Below are positions 26,059-34,902 of a stretch of DNA of 44,740 bases, in pieces. This stretch comes from Bacteroidota bacterium (GTDB lineage Bacteria; Bacteroidota; Bacteroidia; Chitinophagales; Chitinophagaceae). Under the pieces are notes generated by a model. That model was not told where the DNA came from, made no database searches, and was given only the letters and a program-made list of their open reading frames with translations. Position numbers and translations under genes: made by a program. Position 1 is the stretch's first letter. Each line of letters begins with the position of its first letter. The stretch covers positions 1-44,740 of the forward strand of contig JAFDXG010000075.1 of assembly GCA_018268105.1 (NCBI GenBank), in the 5' to 3' direction.

Positions 26059-26874
26059 ATGTCGACAAAGAAAAGAATTCTATTTATTGCCAATGAAATG
26101 TCCCCCTATCTGGAGCTGACTGAGTTCTCAGAAATAGTGAACAGGCTTGCAATAAAATCGAATGACAACAACTTTGAAGTTCGTTGCATAATGCCCCGTT
26201 TTGGAGTAATTAATGAACGAAGACACCGGTTGCACGAAGTGGTGCGGTTATCTGGAATCAATGTTTCTGTAGACAATGAGGATTTCCCTTTGCAGATCAA
26301 AGTTGCTTCACTTCCAAATGCAAGACTTCAGATATATTTTCTTGAAAATGAGGATCTTTTTAAAAGAAAATTTGTTTTTACGGATGAAAATGAGAAATGG
26401 TTTGACGATAACTGGCTCCGTACTATATTCTATTGTAAAGGGGCACTGGAAACAGTAAAAAAATTTGGATGGCCGCCTGATATTATTCATTGTAGCGGCT
26501 GGATGACTGGCCTGATCCCTATGTATTTAAAAACAGCCTATAAAAAAGAACCGGTATTTAGCAACAGTAAAACTATATTCACAATTGGTCATAATACTTT
26601 TAAAGAAAAGATTGGGGCTGACTTTGTGAAAAAAGCAGCAATCCATGCTTCCATAAAAGATAAAGAGCTCGAACCATTTAAAGAAAATAATAATACCGCC
26701 ATGTTCAGAGGTGGAGCTACTTATGCAGATGCTATTACCTTTGGCGCCATTAAAGTTGAAAAAAAACTATCTGATGAATTTTCGAAAGTAAAGGGCAAAA
26801 AAGTATTGCCTTTTAAAGAAGATTCAGATTTAACAGACTATTTACAATTGTATAACGACCTTGCGCAGAAGTAG
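26059..26874 (+). CDS. Stand-alone glycogen/starch synthase N-terminal domain (GT5-like), probably non-catalytic
   Basis: A 271-residue protein that corresponds only to the N-terminal Rossmann domain of glycogen synthase (Glyco_transf_5). The similarity is clear in KRILFIANEMSPYLELTEFSEIV, the CIMPRFGVINERRHRLHEV segment, KPDIIHCSGWMTGLIP-like PPDIIHCSGWMTGLIP, and the end FRGGATYADAITFGA. Two things speak against ordinary activity: there is no C-terminal catalytic Rossmann domain, and the usual KTGGL-type ADP-glucose motif is replaced by ELTEFSEI at about residues 19-26. In Bacteroidota a gene like this commonly neighbours panC/panD and a DUF4270 gene, as seen here (from memory). A regulatory or binding role is more likely than glucan synthesis. 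Cytoplasmic. Confidence 0.83.
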   Translation: MSTKKRILFIANEMSPYLELTEFSEIVNRLAIKSNDNNFEVRCIMPRFGVINERRHRLHEVVRLSGINVSVDNEDFPLQIKVASLPNARLQIYFLENEDLFKRKFVFTDENEKWFDDNWLRTIFYCKGALETVKKFGWPPDIIHCSGWMTGLIPMYLKTAYKKEPVFSNSKTIFTIGHNTFKEKIGADFVKKAAIHASIKDKELEPFKENNNTAMFRGGATYADAITFGAIKVEKKLSDEFSKVKGKKVLPFKEDSDLTDYLQLYNDLAQK

Positions 26875-26985
26875 GTTAATGCTGTAGCATAACTCTATTA
26901 TAGACATGACCTTAAGTTTAGTTGTTAAACAGCAAGCCGGTCGAAAACAGATACCTTAAAATAATCCTCTATTAAATCAATTACG

Positions 26986-28449
26986 GTGAAATTGAAATCT
27001 CTGCTCCTTGCAACAGGGCTCGGAATGCTGATTGTTTCTGTAAATACCTATTGCACCAAAATTAATCCCACCGACATAGGGACAGATATATTACCTGTAG
27101 TGGATAATGTGCATACTTTCGATACTGTGCTTAGGGTATATGCTGATAATTATCTCTTTAACGACTCTTCCATTGTAAATTACAGACAGGATCATGCATT
27201 GGGGATGATAGCGGATGATCCTCAATTTGGAAAAACAGAAGGTCAAATATATTTATCCGTAGTTCCTTCTGCAAGTGCACGAAATCCATTTACCTCTATA
27301 GATAGTATAGTAGGGGTAGATTCTGTAATACTTGGTCTTGCATATTCTGGAATTTATGGCGACAGTAACGCCGTTCAAAAGATAAATGTATATGAAATTA
27401 GTGATACCACTTTTAAGGATAGTATTGGATATATAGTTCAACATCCTGGATTCAATACCTTACCGGGAGAACTCGGAAGTGCTGTAGTCAATTTTACCAC
27501 ACTCAAAGATCCCAAAACCATAATTGTAAAAAAAGATACTACAGTTATTAAGAACCAAATGCGAATACCACTTGATCCGGCCCTGGGGTTGCGATTTGCA
27601 GCTTACGATACCAACACAGTATATGTATCCACCAATCGGGATTCTGCTTTTCATAAAGTATTTAACGGGCTTGCTCTTAAAGTTGATGAAGGCGGTTCAA
27701 CCCTAAAAGATGCTTTGGCTTATTTTAATCTGAACAACGAACACTCCAAGCTTACTTTTTATTTCAGGGTTAAAAAAAATGGAGTTGTTGACACGGTTTC
27801 AACTGATTTCGATCTCTATATTACTTCTGCATATACTGCATATTCCGCCAATATTATAAAACGAACCCCTGCTTACGGATATGCAGGGTTATCACTTAGC
27901 ACTGGAGTTATAGATGCAGATAAGATATATATACAGTCGTCACCGGGTTCTTATGCCCTGTTAAGGGTCCCCGGCTTAAGCGGTTTGGATAATCGTCTCA
28001 TTCATCGTGCCGAAATCAGCTTCCAGCCTTTGGATCTTCCGGGTTATGATATTTATACTGTTCCGAATCTGCTGTTTGCTGATTTGTCCGACAGCAGTAA
28101 TAACAGGTTCATTACTATTAAAGATGATTTTGTATATTCTTTTACCAATTATACTTACGATTCCAAGACTTTTGGGGGATATTTAAAAGACAACCGGTAC
28201 TTTGTGAATGTAACACGATATGTGCAAAGCCTGGTTACCAATCAGAATAAAAATTATACCTTCCGTGTATATGCACCCAAAACTGCTGTGGCTAATTATT
28301 CATATCCTAAAGAATCCGGAATGCCTGTTGCCGATAAAGCTTCCGGGTTTAGTATTAACAGCAAAATTGCAAATGGAAGGGTCGTAGTAGGAGGCGGTAG
28401 CCATACAGAAAAACCAATGGTGCTTAGAATTATTTATTCCAAAATTTAG
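26986..28449 (+). CDS. DUF4270 domain-containing exported protein, GTG start
   Basis: A 487-residue protein of the Bacteroidota-specific DUF4270 family, which has no known function. The start is a GTG at 26986; no ATG opens this frame earlier. The N-terminus is a hydrophobic export signal ending near a Cys (LIVSVNTYCTKINP). The residue before the Cys is Tyr, not a typical lipobox, so lipid attachment is uncertain. The family start (NPTDIGTDILPVVDNVHTFDT) is clear. The body is strand-rich with Ser/Thr/Asn-rich loops and a C-terminal segment ending MVLRIIYSKI. It follows the glycogen-synthase-like gene by 111 bases on the same strand. A surface or periplasmic role is inferred. Confidence 0.82.
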   Translation: MKLKSLLLATGLGMLIVSVNTYCTKINPTDIGTDILPVVDNVHTFDTVLRVYADNYLFNDSSIVNYRQDHALGMIADDPQFGKTEGQIYLSVVPSASARNPFTSIDSIVGVDSVILGLAYSGIYGDSNAVQKINVYEISDTTFKDSIGYIVQHPGFNTLPGELGSAVVNFTTLKDPKTIIVKKDTTVIKNQMRIPLDPALGLRFAAYDTNTVYVSTNRDSAFHKVFNGLALKVDEGGSTLKDALAYFNLNNEHSKLTFYFRVKKNGVVDTVSTDFDLYITSAYTAYSANIIKRTPAYGYAGLSLSTGVIDADKIYIQSSPGSYALLRVPGLSGLDNRLIHRAEISFQPLDLPGYDIYTVPNLLFADLSDSSNNRFITIKDDFVYSFTNYTYDSKTFGGYLKDNRYFVNVTRYVQSLVTNQNKNYTFRVYAPKTAVANYSYPKESGMPVADKASGFSINSKIANGRVVVGGGSHTEKPMVLRIIYSKI

Positions 28450-28461
28450 AATTACTCCGCT

Positions 28462-28469
28462 TATCTTTG
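28462..28469 (+). promoter_or_regulatory. Putative -7 promoter element of metK
   Basis: TATCTTTG fits TAnnTTTG 66 bases before the metK ATG. I checked the leader for a SAM-binding riboswitch and saw no recognisable core. Confidence 0.45.
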
Positions 28470-28535
28470 CGCAATTTATGAAGATACTTAATACCATTCT
28501 TCGCCATTAAATTCATTTATAAATTATTTATAGTT

Positions 28536-29789
28536 ATGCCTTATTTATTTACTTCTGAAAGTGTATCTGAGGGTCATCCGGACAAAGTTGCCGATCAGAT
28601 TTCTGATGCAATTATTGATAACTTCCTTGCTTTTGATCCAGGTAGTAAAGTAGCCTGTGAGACGCTTGTTACCACTGGTCAGGTTGTCCTTGCGGGCGAA
28701 GTAAAATCAAAAGCTTATCTTGATGTTCAGGAAATTGCACGAGGGGTAATCAGAAAAATTGGATATACCAAGAGTGAATATATGTTTGAAGCCCATTCCT
28801 GTGGCGTATTATCTGCTATTCATGAGCAATCGGCAGATATTAACCAGGGGGTTGATCGCAAGAAAAAAGAAGAACAGGGAGCCGGCGACCAGGGTATGAT
28901 GTTTGGATATGCTACCAACGAAACCGAGGATTATATGCCACTTGCCCTCGATCTGGCCCATAAAATATTGATAGAATTATCTTCACTTAGAAGGGAAAAC
29001 AAACAGATAAAATACCTCCGTCCGGATGCAAAAAGCCAGGTAACGCTTGAATATGATGATAATAATAACCCGGTACGAATAGATGCTATAGTGGTATCAA
29101 CACAGCACGATGATTTTGATTCTGAATCCAGGATGCTTGAAAAAATTAAAAATGATATCATCAACATTTTGATCCCCCGTGTGAAAGCAAAGTATAAGAA
29201 ATATGCTAAACTCTTTAATAAGGATATCAAATATCATATAAACCCTACGGGAAAATTTGTAATTGGCGGACCACATGGAGATACCGGGCTTACCGGCCGT
29301 AAAATTATTGTAGACACTTATGGTGGAAAAGGCGCTCATGGCGGCGGAGCATTCAGTGGGAAGGACCCTTCCAAAGTAGACAGGTCTGCGGCTTATGCTA
29401 CCCGGCATATCGCTAAAAATCTTGTAGCTGCCGGTGTAGCAAGTGAAGTATTGGTGCAGGTGTCTTATGCTATTGGTGTAGCAAAACCTACCAGTATTAA
29501 TGTAAAAACTTTTGGTACTGCAAATGTAGATTTAACAGACGGTGAAATTGGTAAAATGGTGGAAGGTATATTTGATATGCGGCCTTATTTTATTGAAAAA
29601 AGATTGAAATTAAGAATGCCTATTTACAGCGAAACAGCGGCTTATGGGCACATGGGACGCAAACCGGTGACTGTTACTAAAACCTTCACTTCTCCTGACG
29701 GGAAAACAAAGAAAATGAATGTAGAACTTTTTACATGGGAAAAACTGGATAAAGTGAAAGAAGTAAAAAGAGCTTTCGGACTTAAATAA
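28536..29789 (+). CDS. metK: S-adenosylmethionine synthetase
   Basis: A 417-residue cytoplasmic enzyme that makes S-adenosylmethionine from methionine and ATP. Conserved motifs are intact: [21 protein letters not shown] (ATP/metal site), [33 protein letters not shown] (P-loop-like), [19 protein letters not shown], and a C-terminal AYGHMGR. The protein is slightly longer than E. coli MetK (384 residues), with a short extra segment around residues 165-230, common in Bacteroidota. It starts 86 bases after the DUF4270 gene but has its own promoter-like element and a clear terminator. Confidence 0.97.
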   Translation: MPYLFTSESVSEGHPDKVADQISDAIIDNFLAFDPGSKVACETLVTTGQVVLAGEVKSKAYLDVQEIARGVIRKIGYTKSEYMFEAHSCGVLSAIHEQSADINQGVDRKKKEEQGAGDQGMMFGYATNETEDYMPLALDLAHKILIELSSLRRENKQIKYLRPDAKSQVTLEYDDNNNPVRIDAIVVSTQHDDFDSESRMLEKIKNDIINILIPRVKAKYKKYAKLFNKDIKYHINPTGKFVIGGPHGDTGLTGRKIIVDTYGGKGAHGGGAFSGKDPSKVDRSAAYATRHIAKNLVAAGVASEVLVQVSYAIGVAKPTSINVKTFGTANVDLTDGEIGKMVEGIFDMRPYFIEKRLKLRMPIYSETAAYGHMGRKPVTVTKTFTSPDGKTKKMNVELFTWEKLDKVKEVKRAFGLK

Positions 29790-29868
29790 TGCTTTTAGCT
29801 TCTTTTTGTTTGAAGAATATATGGATAAAAGAGCTGATTGATATTTTCTCTTTAAAGATAATTTACAT

Positions 29869-29901
29869 CCCGCAGGATTATACCCTGCGGGTTTTATTTT
29901 A
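29869..29901 (+). terminator. Intrinsic terminator after metK
   Basis: CCCGCAGG (29869-29876) pairs perfectly with CCTGCGGG (29884-29891) around seven bases, then TTTTATTTTA. It ends only five bases before the ATG of the Nudix gene, so any read-through would carry this hairpin in the Nudix leader. Confidence 0.88.
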
Positions 29902-29906
29902 GTAAC

Positions 29907-30467
29907 ATGATGAAAGAAGAACAAAATCCATGGCGGATTACCGGGCAGCGGGAAGTGTATACCAATCCCTGGATACAGATTACAGAATATGATGTGATAA
30001 ACCCCGGTGGGGGAAAAGGTATATATGGAAAAGTGTCATTTAAAAATATTGCTGTAGGGGTTATTCCGCTTGACGAGGATTACAATACCTGGATCATTGG
30101 TCAATACCGCTTCCCCACCGATGCTTACAGTTGGGAAATACCCGAAGGTGGGGGAACAAAGAATGAAACGACACTTGAAGCTGCACAACGTGAATTGCTA
30201 GAAGAAGCTGGAATTAAAGCTTTGAGGTGGGACAAACTGCTTGAAATGCACCTATCAAATTCAGTTACCGATGAGATATCAGTAGTATATCTGGCAAGGG
30301 ATATCTCCCTGCATACTGCTCATCCTGAAGAAACAGAATCACTTATTGTAAAAAAACTGGCTTTTACAAAACTGGTTGACATGGTAATGAAAGAAGAAAT
30401 AAAGGATGCTATATCTGTAGCAGCCATACTAAAACTTAACTTCCTGATTGAAAAAAAATTAATTTAA
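29907..30467 (+). CDS. Nudix hydrolase, ADP-ribose-pyrophosphatase-like
   Basis: A 186-residue pyrophosphohydrolase. The Nudix box is exact at residues 81-103: G-x5-E-x7-REUxEExGU realised as GGGTKNE...RELLEEAGI, preceded by YRFPTDAYSWEIPEGGG. The sequence around it (DAYSWEIPEGGG, KLLEMHLSNSVTDEISVVYLARD) matches the NudF-type branch that hydrolyses ADP-ribose, but substrate specificity cannot be read from sequence alone. The next gene (rlmB) begins 11 bases after its stop, suggesting co-transcription. No promoter separates it clearly from metK, yet a strong terminator does. Confidence 0.93.
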   Translation: MMKEEQNPWRITGQREVYTNPWIQITEYDVINPGGGKGIYGKVSFKNIAVGVIPLDEDYNTWIIGQYRFPTDAYSWEIPEGGGTKNETTLEAAQRELLEEAGIKALRWDKLLEMHLSNSVTDEISVVYLARDISLHTAHPEETESLIVKKLAFTKLVDMVMKEEIKDAISVAAILKLNFLIEKKLI

Positions 30468-30478
30468 TAACATTTACT

Positions 30479-31234
30479 TTGAAAAAATCATCTTTAATAA
30501 TCGGTAGGCAACCATTGATAGAAGCAATTCAAAACGGTAGGGGAATTGACAAGATATTTTTGTATAAGAACATTACCGGAGAGAATATTTCTGTCATCAG
30601 ACAATTGGCAAGGGAACATAATATACCGTTGCAAATGGTGCCTTCAGAAAAACTGAATAGCTTCACAAAAGCTAATCATCAGGGTGTAATAGCTATAGCA
30701 GCTCTCGTACAATATACTGATCTGCAGCAGGTGATAGATTATACAGTAGGCGAGGGGAAGAGTCCTTTATTAGTTATGCTTGATGGAGTGACAGATGTGC
30801 GAAATATAGGGGCCATTGCACGCAGTGCCGTTTGTTGCGGGGCTCAGGCATTGATTATCCCCGACAAGGGGGTTGGCGCACTCAACGAAGAAACGATGAA
30901 ATCATCTGCCGGGGCGCTGGAACAGATATATATATCCAGGGTTAAAAGTCTCGCACAGGCAGTTGATACTTTGCATTTGAACGGTATAAAAGTATATACA
31001 GCAGAAATGGACGCCGCAACAAAAGTATACAATATGAATTTTGAAGAACCCTGCTGCATTATAATGGGTAATGAAGAAAAAGGGATACAACATTTTTTGA
31101 GTAAAGCTGCAGATGGGCATTTTTCTATTCCTATCACAGGAGATTTTGATTCTTTCAATGTATCAGTAGCTGCAGGAATTATTTTATATGAAGCAATGAA
31201 AAAAAGAATAACCGGAAAAACTGAGGAGCAATAA
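30479..31234 (+). CDS. rlmB: 23S rRNA guanosine-2'-O-methyltransferase RlmB-type, TTG start
   Basis: A 251-residue SpoU-family methyltransferase, likely RlmB, which methylates the ribose of G2251 in 23S rRNA using S-adenosylmethionine. The start must be TTG at 30479 because no ATG lies between the preceding stop and the N-terminal IIGRQPLIEAI. The RNA-binding N-domain is followed by SpoU motifs: LDGVTDVRNIGAIARSAVCCGAQALI, IIMGNEEKGI, and SFNVSVAAGIILYEAM, which form the trefoil knot. It follows the Nudix gene by 11 bases. metK just upstream makes its cofactor, though a terminator lies between. Confidence 0.93.
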   Translation: MKKSSLIIGRQPLIEAIQNGRGIDKIFLYKNITGENISVIRQLAREHNIPLQMVPSEKLNSFTKANHQGVIAIAALVQYTDLQQVIDYTVGEGKSPLLVMLDGVTDVRNIGAIARSAVCCGAQALIIPDKGVGALNEETMKSSAGALEQIYISRVKSLAQAVDTLHLNGIKVYTAEMDAATKVYNMNFEEPCCIIMGNEEKGIQHFLSKAADGHFSIPITGDFDSFNVSVAAGIILYEAMKKRITGKTEEQ

Positions 31235-31281
31235 GTGTTGTATACTTGTTTAAACCCTGCGTTAAATACAATAGTAAAGAG

Positions 31282-33234
31282 ATGTCAATATTTAAAAAAT
31301 TGAAGAATAACTATTACCTGGTATTTATTTACAGGTTGTGTGTAGTAATGTTCTTGTTTCAACTTTGCAGGTTTATTTTCTACTTTCTCAATTTTTCAAT
31401 GTTTCCCGGTATTGGCTGGAAGGAATGGATGAATATTTTGAAAGGTGGTTTTGCATTCGATACAGCAGCTATGTTTTACTTCAATGCCCTGTTTATTCTT
31501 TTTATGCTGATTCCTTTCCGTTTTAGGGAATCAATAGCCTGGCAACGGGTGGTAAAATATATTTTTATTATTACAAACGGAATAGCTTTATTGCTGAATA
31601 GTATTGATTTTATTTATTACCGGTTTACGTTGAGGAGAACCACACGCAGTGTATTTAATGAGTTTTCTAATGAGATCAATAAAAGTAAATTGCTGGGACA
31701 ATTTTTAATAGATTATTGGTATGTGGTAGTCATTTTTGCCGGACTTATAATTTTAATGATATGGTTATACAACAGGGTGAAGGTTTACAATACTGCTATT
31801 CGTGTTAATTCCCGGGCTTTTTATATAAAGGCTATTGCGGTATTGTTATTAACAACTGTATTGGCAGTTGGGGGGATTAGGGGAGATTTTAAACATAGTA
31901 CCCGTCCCATTACGATCAGCAATGCCGGAGAATATGTTACACGCCCTGATGAGATGTACCTGGTGCTGAATACACCCTTTTCACTGGTAAGAACCTGGAA
32001 CGTAAACCAGTTGAAAGAAGTTTCTTATTATACAGACGCAAAAGCAGAAAAAATTTATTCTCCGCTACATAAAGGAAATACAAAAAAGGATGCAGCCTTA
32101 CGAAAGGATAATGTGGTAATAATACTACTCGAGAGTTTCAGCAAAGAAATGGTGGGAGGTTATAATAAGGATCTTGATGCCGGTAATTACAAAGGCTATA
32201 CACCATTTATTGATTCATTGATGTCAGTGAGTAAAGTATTCTGGAACTCATTTGCCAATGGCAGAAAATCCATAGATGCACTGCCATCTGTTCTTGCTGG
32301 AATCCCGGGTGGAATGGATCCTTTTGTACTTACTCCTTATGCTTCAGACAGTATTCATAGCCTGCCATATATTCTTGACCAGGAAGGCTATAATACCTCT
32401 TTTTTTCATGGTGCACCCAATGGTTCTATGGGTTTCAAGGCATTGGTTAATCTGTTGGGGGTTCAGCATTACTATGGTAAAACAGAATATAACAATGACG
32501 AAGACTTCGATGGGATGTGGGGTATTTGGGATGAACCTTTTTTCCAATTTTTTGCCAATACCTTAAGTACATTTAAACAACCTTTCTTCAGCACAATCTT
32601 TTCAGTATCCTCCCATCATCCATTTAAAGTACCTCCACAATATGCCGGTAAATTTAAAAAGGGCCCACTCCCGGTTATGGAATGTATAGGTTATACGGAT
32701 ATGGCATTGAGGAAATTTTTTGAAAAGGCAAGCCATACAGACTGGTATAAAAATACCCTTTTCATAATTTCTGCTGATCATTCCACTGAAGCTTATCATC
32801 CTAACTATCAAAATGCCTGGGGGGATATTGCCATTCCTATTTTATTGTATCATCCGGGTGATTCAACTTTAAGAGGTGTAGATTCTTCCGGTGTAATTCA
32901 ACAGATAGATGTCATGCCCAGTATATTATCATATCTGAACTACAATAAACCATTTTTTGCTTTTGGCGAAAATGTATTTGATCCGCAAAGGCTCAACTTT
33001 TCTGTATATTACAATAGCGGTTACCGATGGATTGAAAATAATTTTCTCCTCTATTTTGACGGAAAAAAGAGTAAATCTTTATTTGATTATAAGAAGGATA
33101 AACTCCTTGAAAATAACCTGATTGATTCAGAGCCTCAAATTGCTGAACGAATGGAACGTCATTTAAAAGCATTCATTCAGCAATACAATAACCGGCTTAT
33201 CCGAAACCAGTTGATTAATAAGAATGATGGATGA
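31282..33234 (+). CDS. LTA-synthase-family sulfatase / phosphoglycerol transferase-like membrane protein
   Basis: A 650-residue inner-membrane protein. I start at the ATG at 31282, preceded by an AAAGAG ribosome-site-like stretch; a TTG at 31246 would add 12 residues. About five membrane helices fill residues ~15-200. An extracytoplasmic alkaline-phosphatase-fold domain follows: metal ligand Glu284 in ILLESFSKE, likely nucleophile Ser330 in NGRKSIDALPSV, and Asp499-His500 in ISADHSTEAYH. The family (LtaS/MdoB) transfers phosphoglycerol or phosphoethanolamine groups from lipids. In a Gram-negative Bacteroidota there is no lipoteichoic acid, so the acceptor is unknown. Short gap after rlmB suggests possible co-transcription. 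Confidence 0.9.
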   Translation: MSIFKKLKNNYYLVFIYRLCVVMFLFQLCRFIFYFLNFSMFPGIGWKEWMNILKGGFAFDTAAMFYFNALFILFMLIPFRFRESIAWQRVVKYIFIITNGIALLLNSIDFIYYRFTLRRTTRSVFNEFSNEINKSKLLGQFLIDYWYVVVIFAGLIILMIWLYNRVKVYNTAIRVNSRAFYIKAIAVLLLTTVLAVGGIRGDFKHSTRPITISNAGEYVTRPDEMYLVLNTPFSLVRTWNVNQLKEVSYYTDAKAEKIYSPLHKGNTKKDAALRKDNVVIILLESFSKEMVGGYNKDLDAGNYKGYTPFIDSLMSVSKVFWNSFANGRKSIDALPSVLAGIPGGMDPFVLTPYASDSIHSLPYILDQEGYNTSFFHGAPNGSMGFKALVNLLGVQHYYGKTEYNNDEDFDGMWGIWDEPFFQFFANTLSTFKQPFFSTIFSVSSHHPFKVPPQYAGKFKKGPLPVMECIGYTDMALRKFFEKASHTDWYKNTLFIISADHSTEAYHPNYQNAWGDIAIPILLYHPGDSTLRGVDSSGVIQQIDVMPSILSYLNYNKPFFAFGENVFDPQRLNFSVYYNSGYRWIENNFLLYFDGKKSKSLFDYKKDKLLENNLIDSEPQIAERMERHLKAFIQQYNNRLIRNQLINKNDG

Positions 33235-33259
33235 CAGGAATATTTTTCACTAACTGTAT

Positions 33260-34693
33260 TTATTTAACTGCTCCTTGAATAGCGGTTATTATATTTTTCA
33301 GTAACTCATTGATATCAGTTTCGTGTTGTCCTAATCTCACTACTACGAGTTTTTTTGAAGGAATAATATAAATACCCTGCCCCAGGAACCCCGATGCATA
33401 GTACATATCAGAAGGTACATCAGGAAAAGTTTTTTTCTCAGGGTGATCTTTATCAAATCCATTGAGCCAGAAAAAATAACCATAATCCTTTAGTTTGCCT
33501 GCGCCGGAAGGCTGAACCGAATTGTGTACCCAATGGTTTGGTAATATCTGCCTCCCATTCCATTTACCATTTTGATAATACAACAAACCAAACCTTGCGT
33601 AATCGTACGCCGTGGCATAAACATAGGAAGATCCGGCAAAAGTACCACCAGCATCCGCCTCAAGAAAGGTATGATACATGCCAAGCGGATAGAAGAGGGA
33701 AGTAAAAGGAAAGGAATAGTAAGTATTGGTATCTAATTTATTTCTTATTATACGACATACAAGATTGGCATTACCACTTGAATAATTAAAAACTGTGCCG
33801 GGAGTATATTTCAACGGAAGTTTTGCAATATATCCACTCATATCCCCCTCTTTGAATAACATGGTGGTAGCTTCACTTGGACCCAAATAATTTTCATTGT
33901 ATGCAATACCCGAAGTTTGTTGCAGCAACTCACCAAGTGTAATTTTCTCTTTAGCGGTATGTTGCCATTGAGGCAACAGTTGGTTTGCGTTTATGTCTAA
34001 TTTGCCTTGATGAATGAGTATACCTGTTAATGCTGCAGTAATACTTTTGGCAATTGACCATCCCGGAAGAGGAGTATATTTATTAAATCCAGGGGCATAC
34101 TGTTCTGCCACTATTTGTCCGTCATATACTATTAGTAGTGCCCGGGTTTGTCTCTCTTTCGAGAATTCTGTTTTGAAAACCTGTTTCAGCATAGCAGTAT
34201 CTATACCATGGGGTAATGTATCAGGCAATTTATCTCCATAAGGCCATGGAAGAGTATCTGCATGTAATAAAGGATGTTGTGGCAAAACAAATTGATGTTT
34301 TTTTAAATCAGTTTCATTATTGTCAAAAACTAATGCAGCTCCTGCATAATTTCTAAAAATCGCTTTTTGTTTTGCAAAACCCCAAAACGTAGCTGAAACA
34401 GATGAATCTGTTTCATTCAACGTATACTCTACCAGTGAAAATGGAAATTCAGACAGATCATCTCTGATAACCTCTGCTGCCTGCCTATGTTGAATAAATA
34501 CTGCTGAACAAAGGTTTTTGGCGAAAAACCCGGTAATGATTGGCGCAGATAAAAATATATAGCGGCAGGTGATCACCAGCAATATGACTGATAACCCGGC
34601 AATAAATATGCGGATAACTTTCTTTAGCAATGTCCTAAAAGGTAATAAAGAATAACAAAAACCAAAACGGTACCCAGGCAACCGCCACCCCAT
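33260..34693 (-). CDS. Membrane-anchored serine hydrolase, beta-lactamase (class C) family
   Basis: A 477-residue penicillin-binding-protein-like hydrolase. The SxxK motif is Ser213-Ile-Ala-Lys216 in PGWSIAKSITAAL. The second motif is Tyr304-Ser-Ser in FNYSSGNANLV. A third KTG-type motif is replaced by something near RLGQHETD. The N-terminus has one strong membrane segment (VIRIFIAGLSVILLVITC), so the domain should face the periplasm. The first ~25 residues before it are unusual, and a TTG near residue 22 is an alternative start. Relatives include esterases, D-aminopeptidases and 6-aminohexanoate-dimer hydrolases; the true substrate is unknown. Convergent with the LTA-synthase-like gene. Confidence 0.87.
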   Translation of the reverse strand: MGWRLPGYRFGFCYSLLPFRTLLKKVIRIFIAGLSVILLVITCRYIFLSAPIITGFFAKNLCSAVFIQHRQAAEVIRDDLSEFPFSLVEYTLNETDSSVSATFWGFAKQKAIFRNYAGAALVFDNNETDLKKHQFVLPQHPLLHADTLPWPYGDKLPDTLPHGIDTAMLKQVFKTEFSKERQTRALLIVYDGQIVAEQYAPGFNKYTPLPGWSIAKSITAALTGILIHQGKLDINANQLLPQWQHTAKEKITLGELLQQTSGIAYNENYLGPSEATTMLFKEGDMSGYIAKLPLKYTPGTVFNYSSGNANLVCRIIRNKLDTNTYYSFPFTSLFYPLGMYHTFLEADAGGTFAGSSYVYATAYDYARFGLLYYQNGKWNGRQILPNHWVHNSVQPSGAGKLKDYGYFFWLNGFDKDHPEKKTFPDVPSDMYYASGFLGQGIYIIPSKKLVVVRLGQHETDINELLKNIITAIQGAVK

Positions 34694-34902
34694 TTGTATG
34701 CACCGTATCCGGCAAGTATGGTTCTAAGCCAGTTTTGCATAAATAAGAAATTAAAGTACAAGGTATTAAAATTAAACATTAAACAAACATCATGCACTTA
34801 AAACTCTTTTTTCAAATGATGAAGTGCAGGTATCTGTTCAACAGTTGAACAAAGTTTTGCCAAAAACCATATATTGTGCCTTAAACCGGTGAGAAATTTA
34901 GT

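Noticed and set aside
28450..28535. A SAM riboswitch in front of metK
   Set aside because: The leader is only 86 bases and AT-rich, with no recognisable conserved core or stable multi-stem fold.
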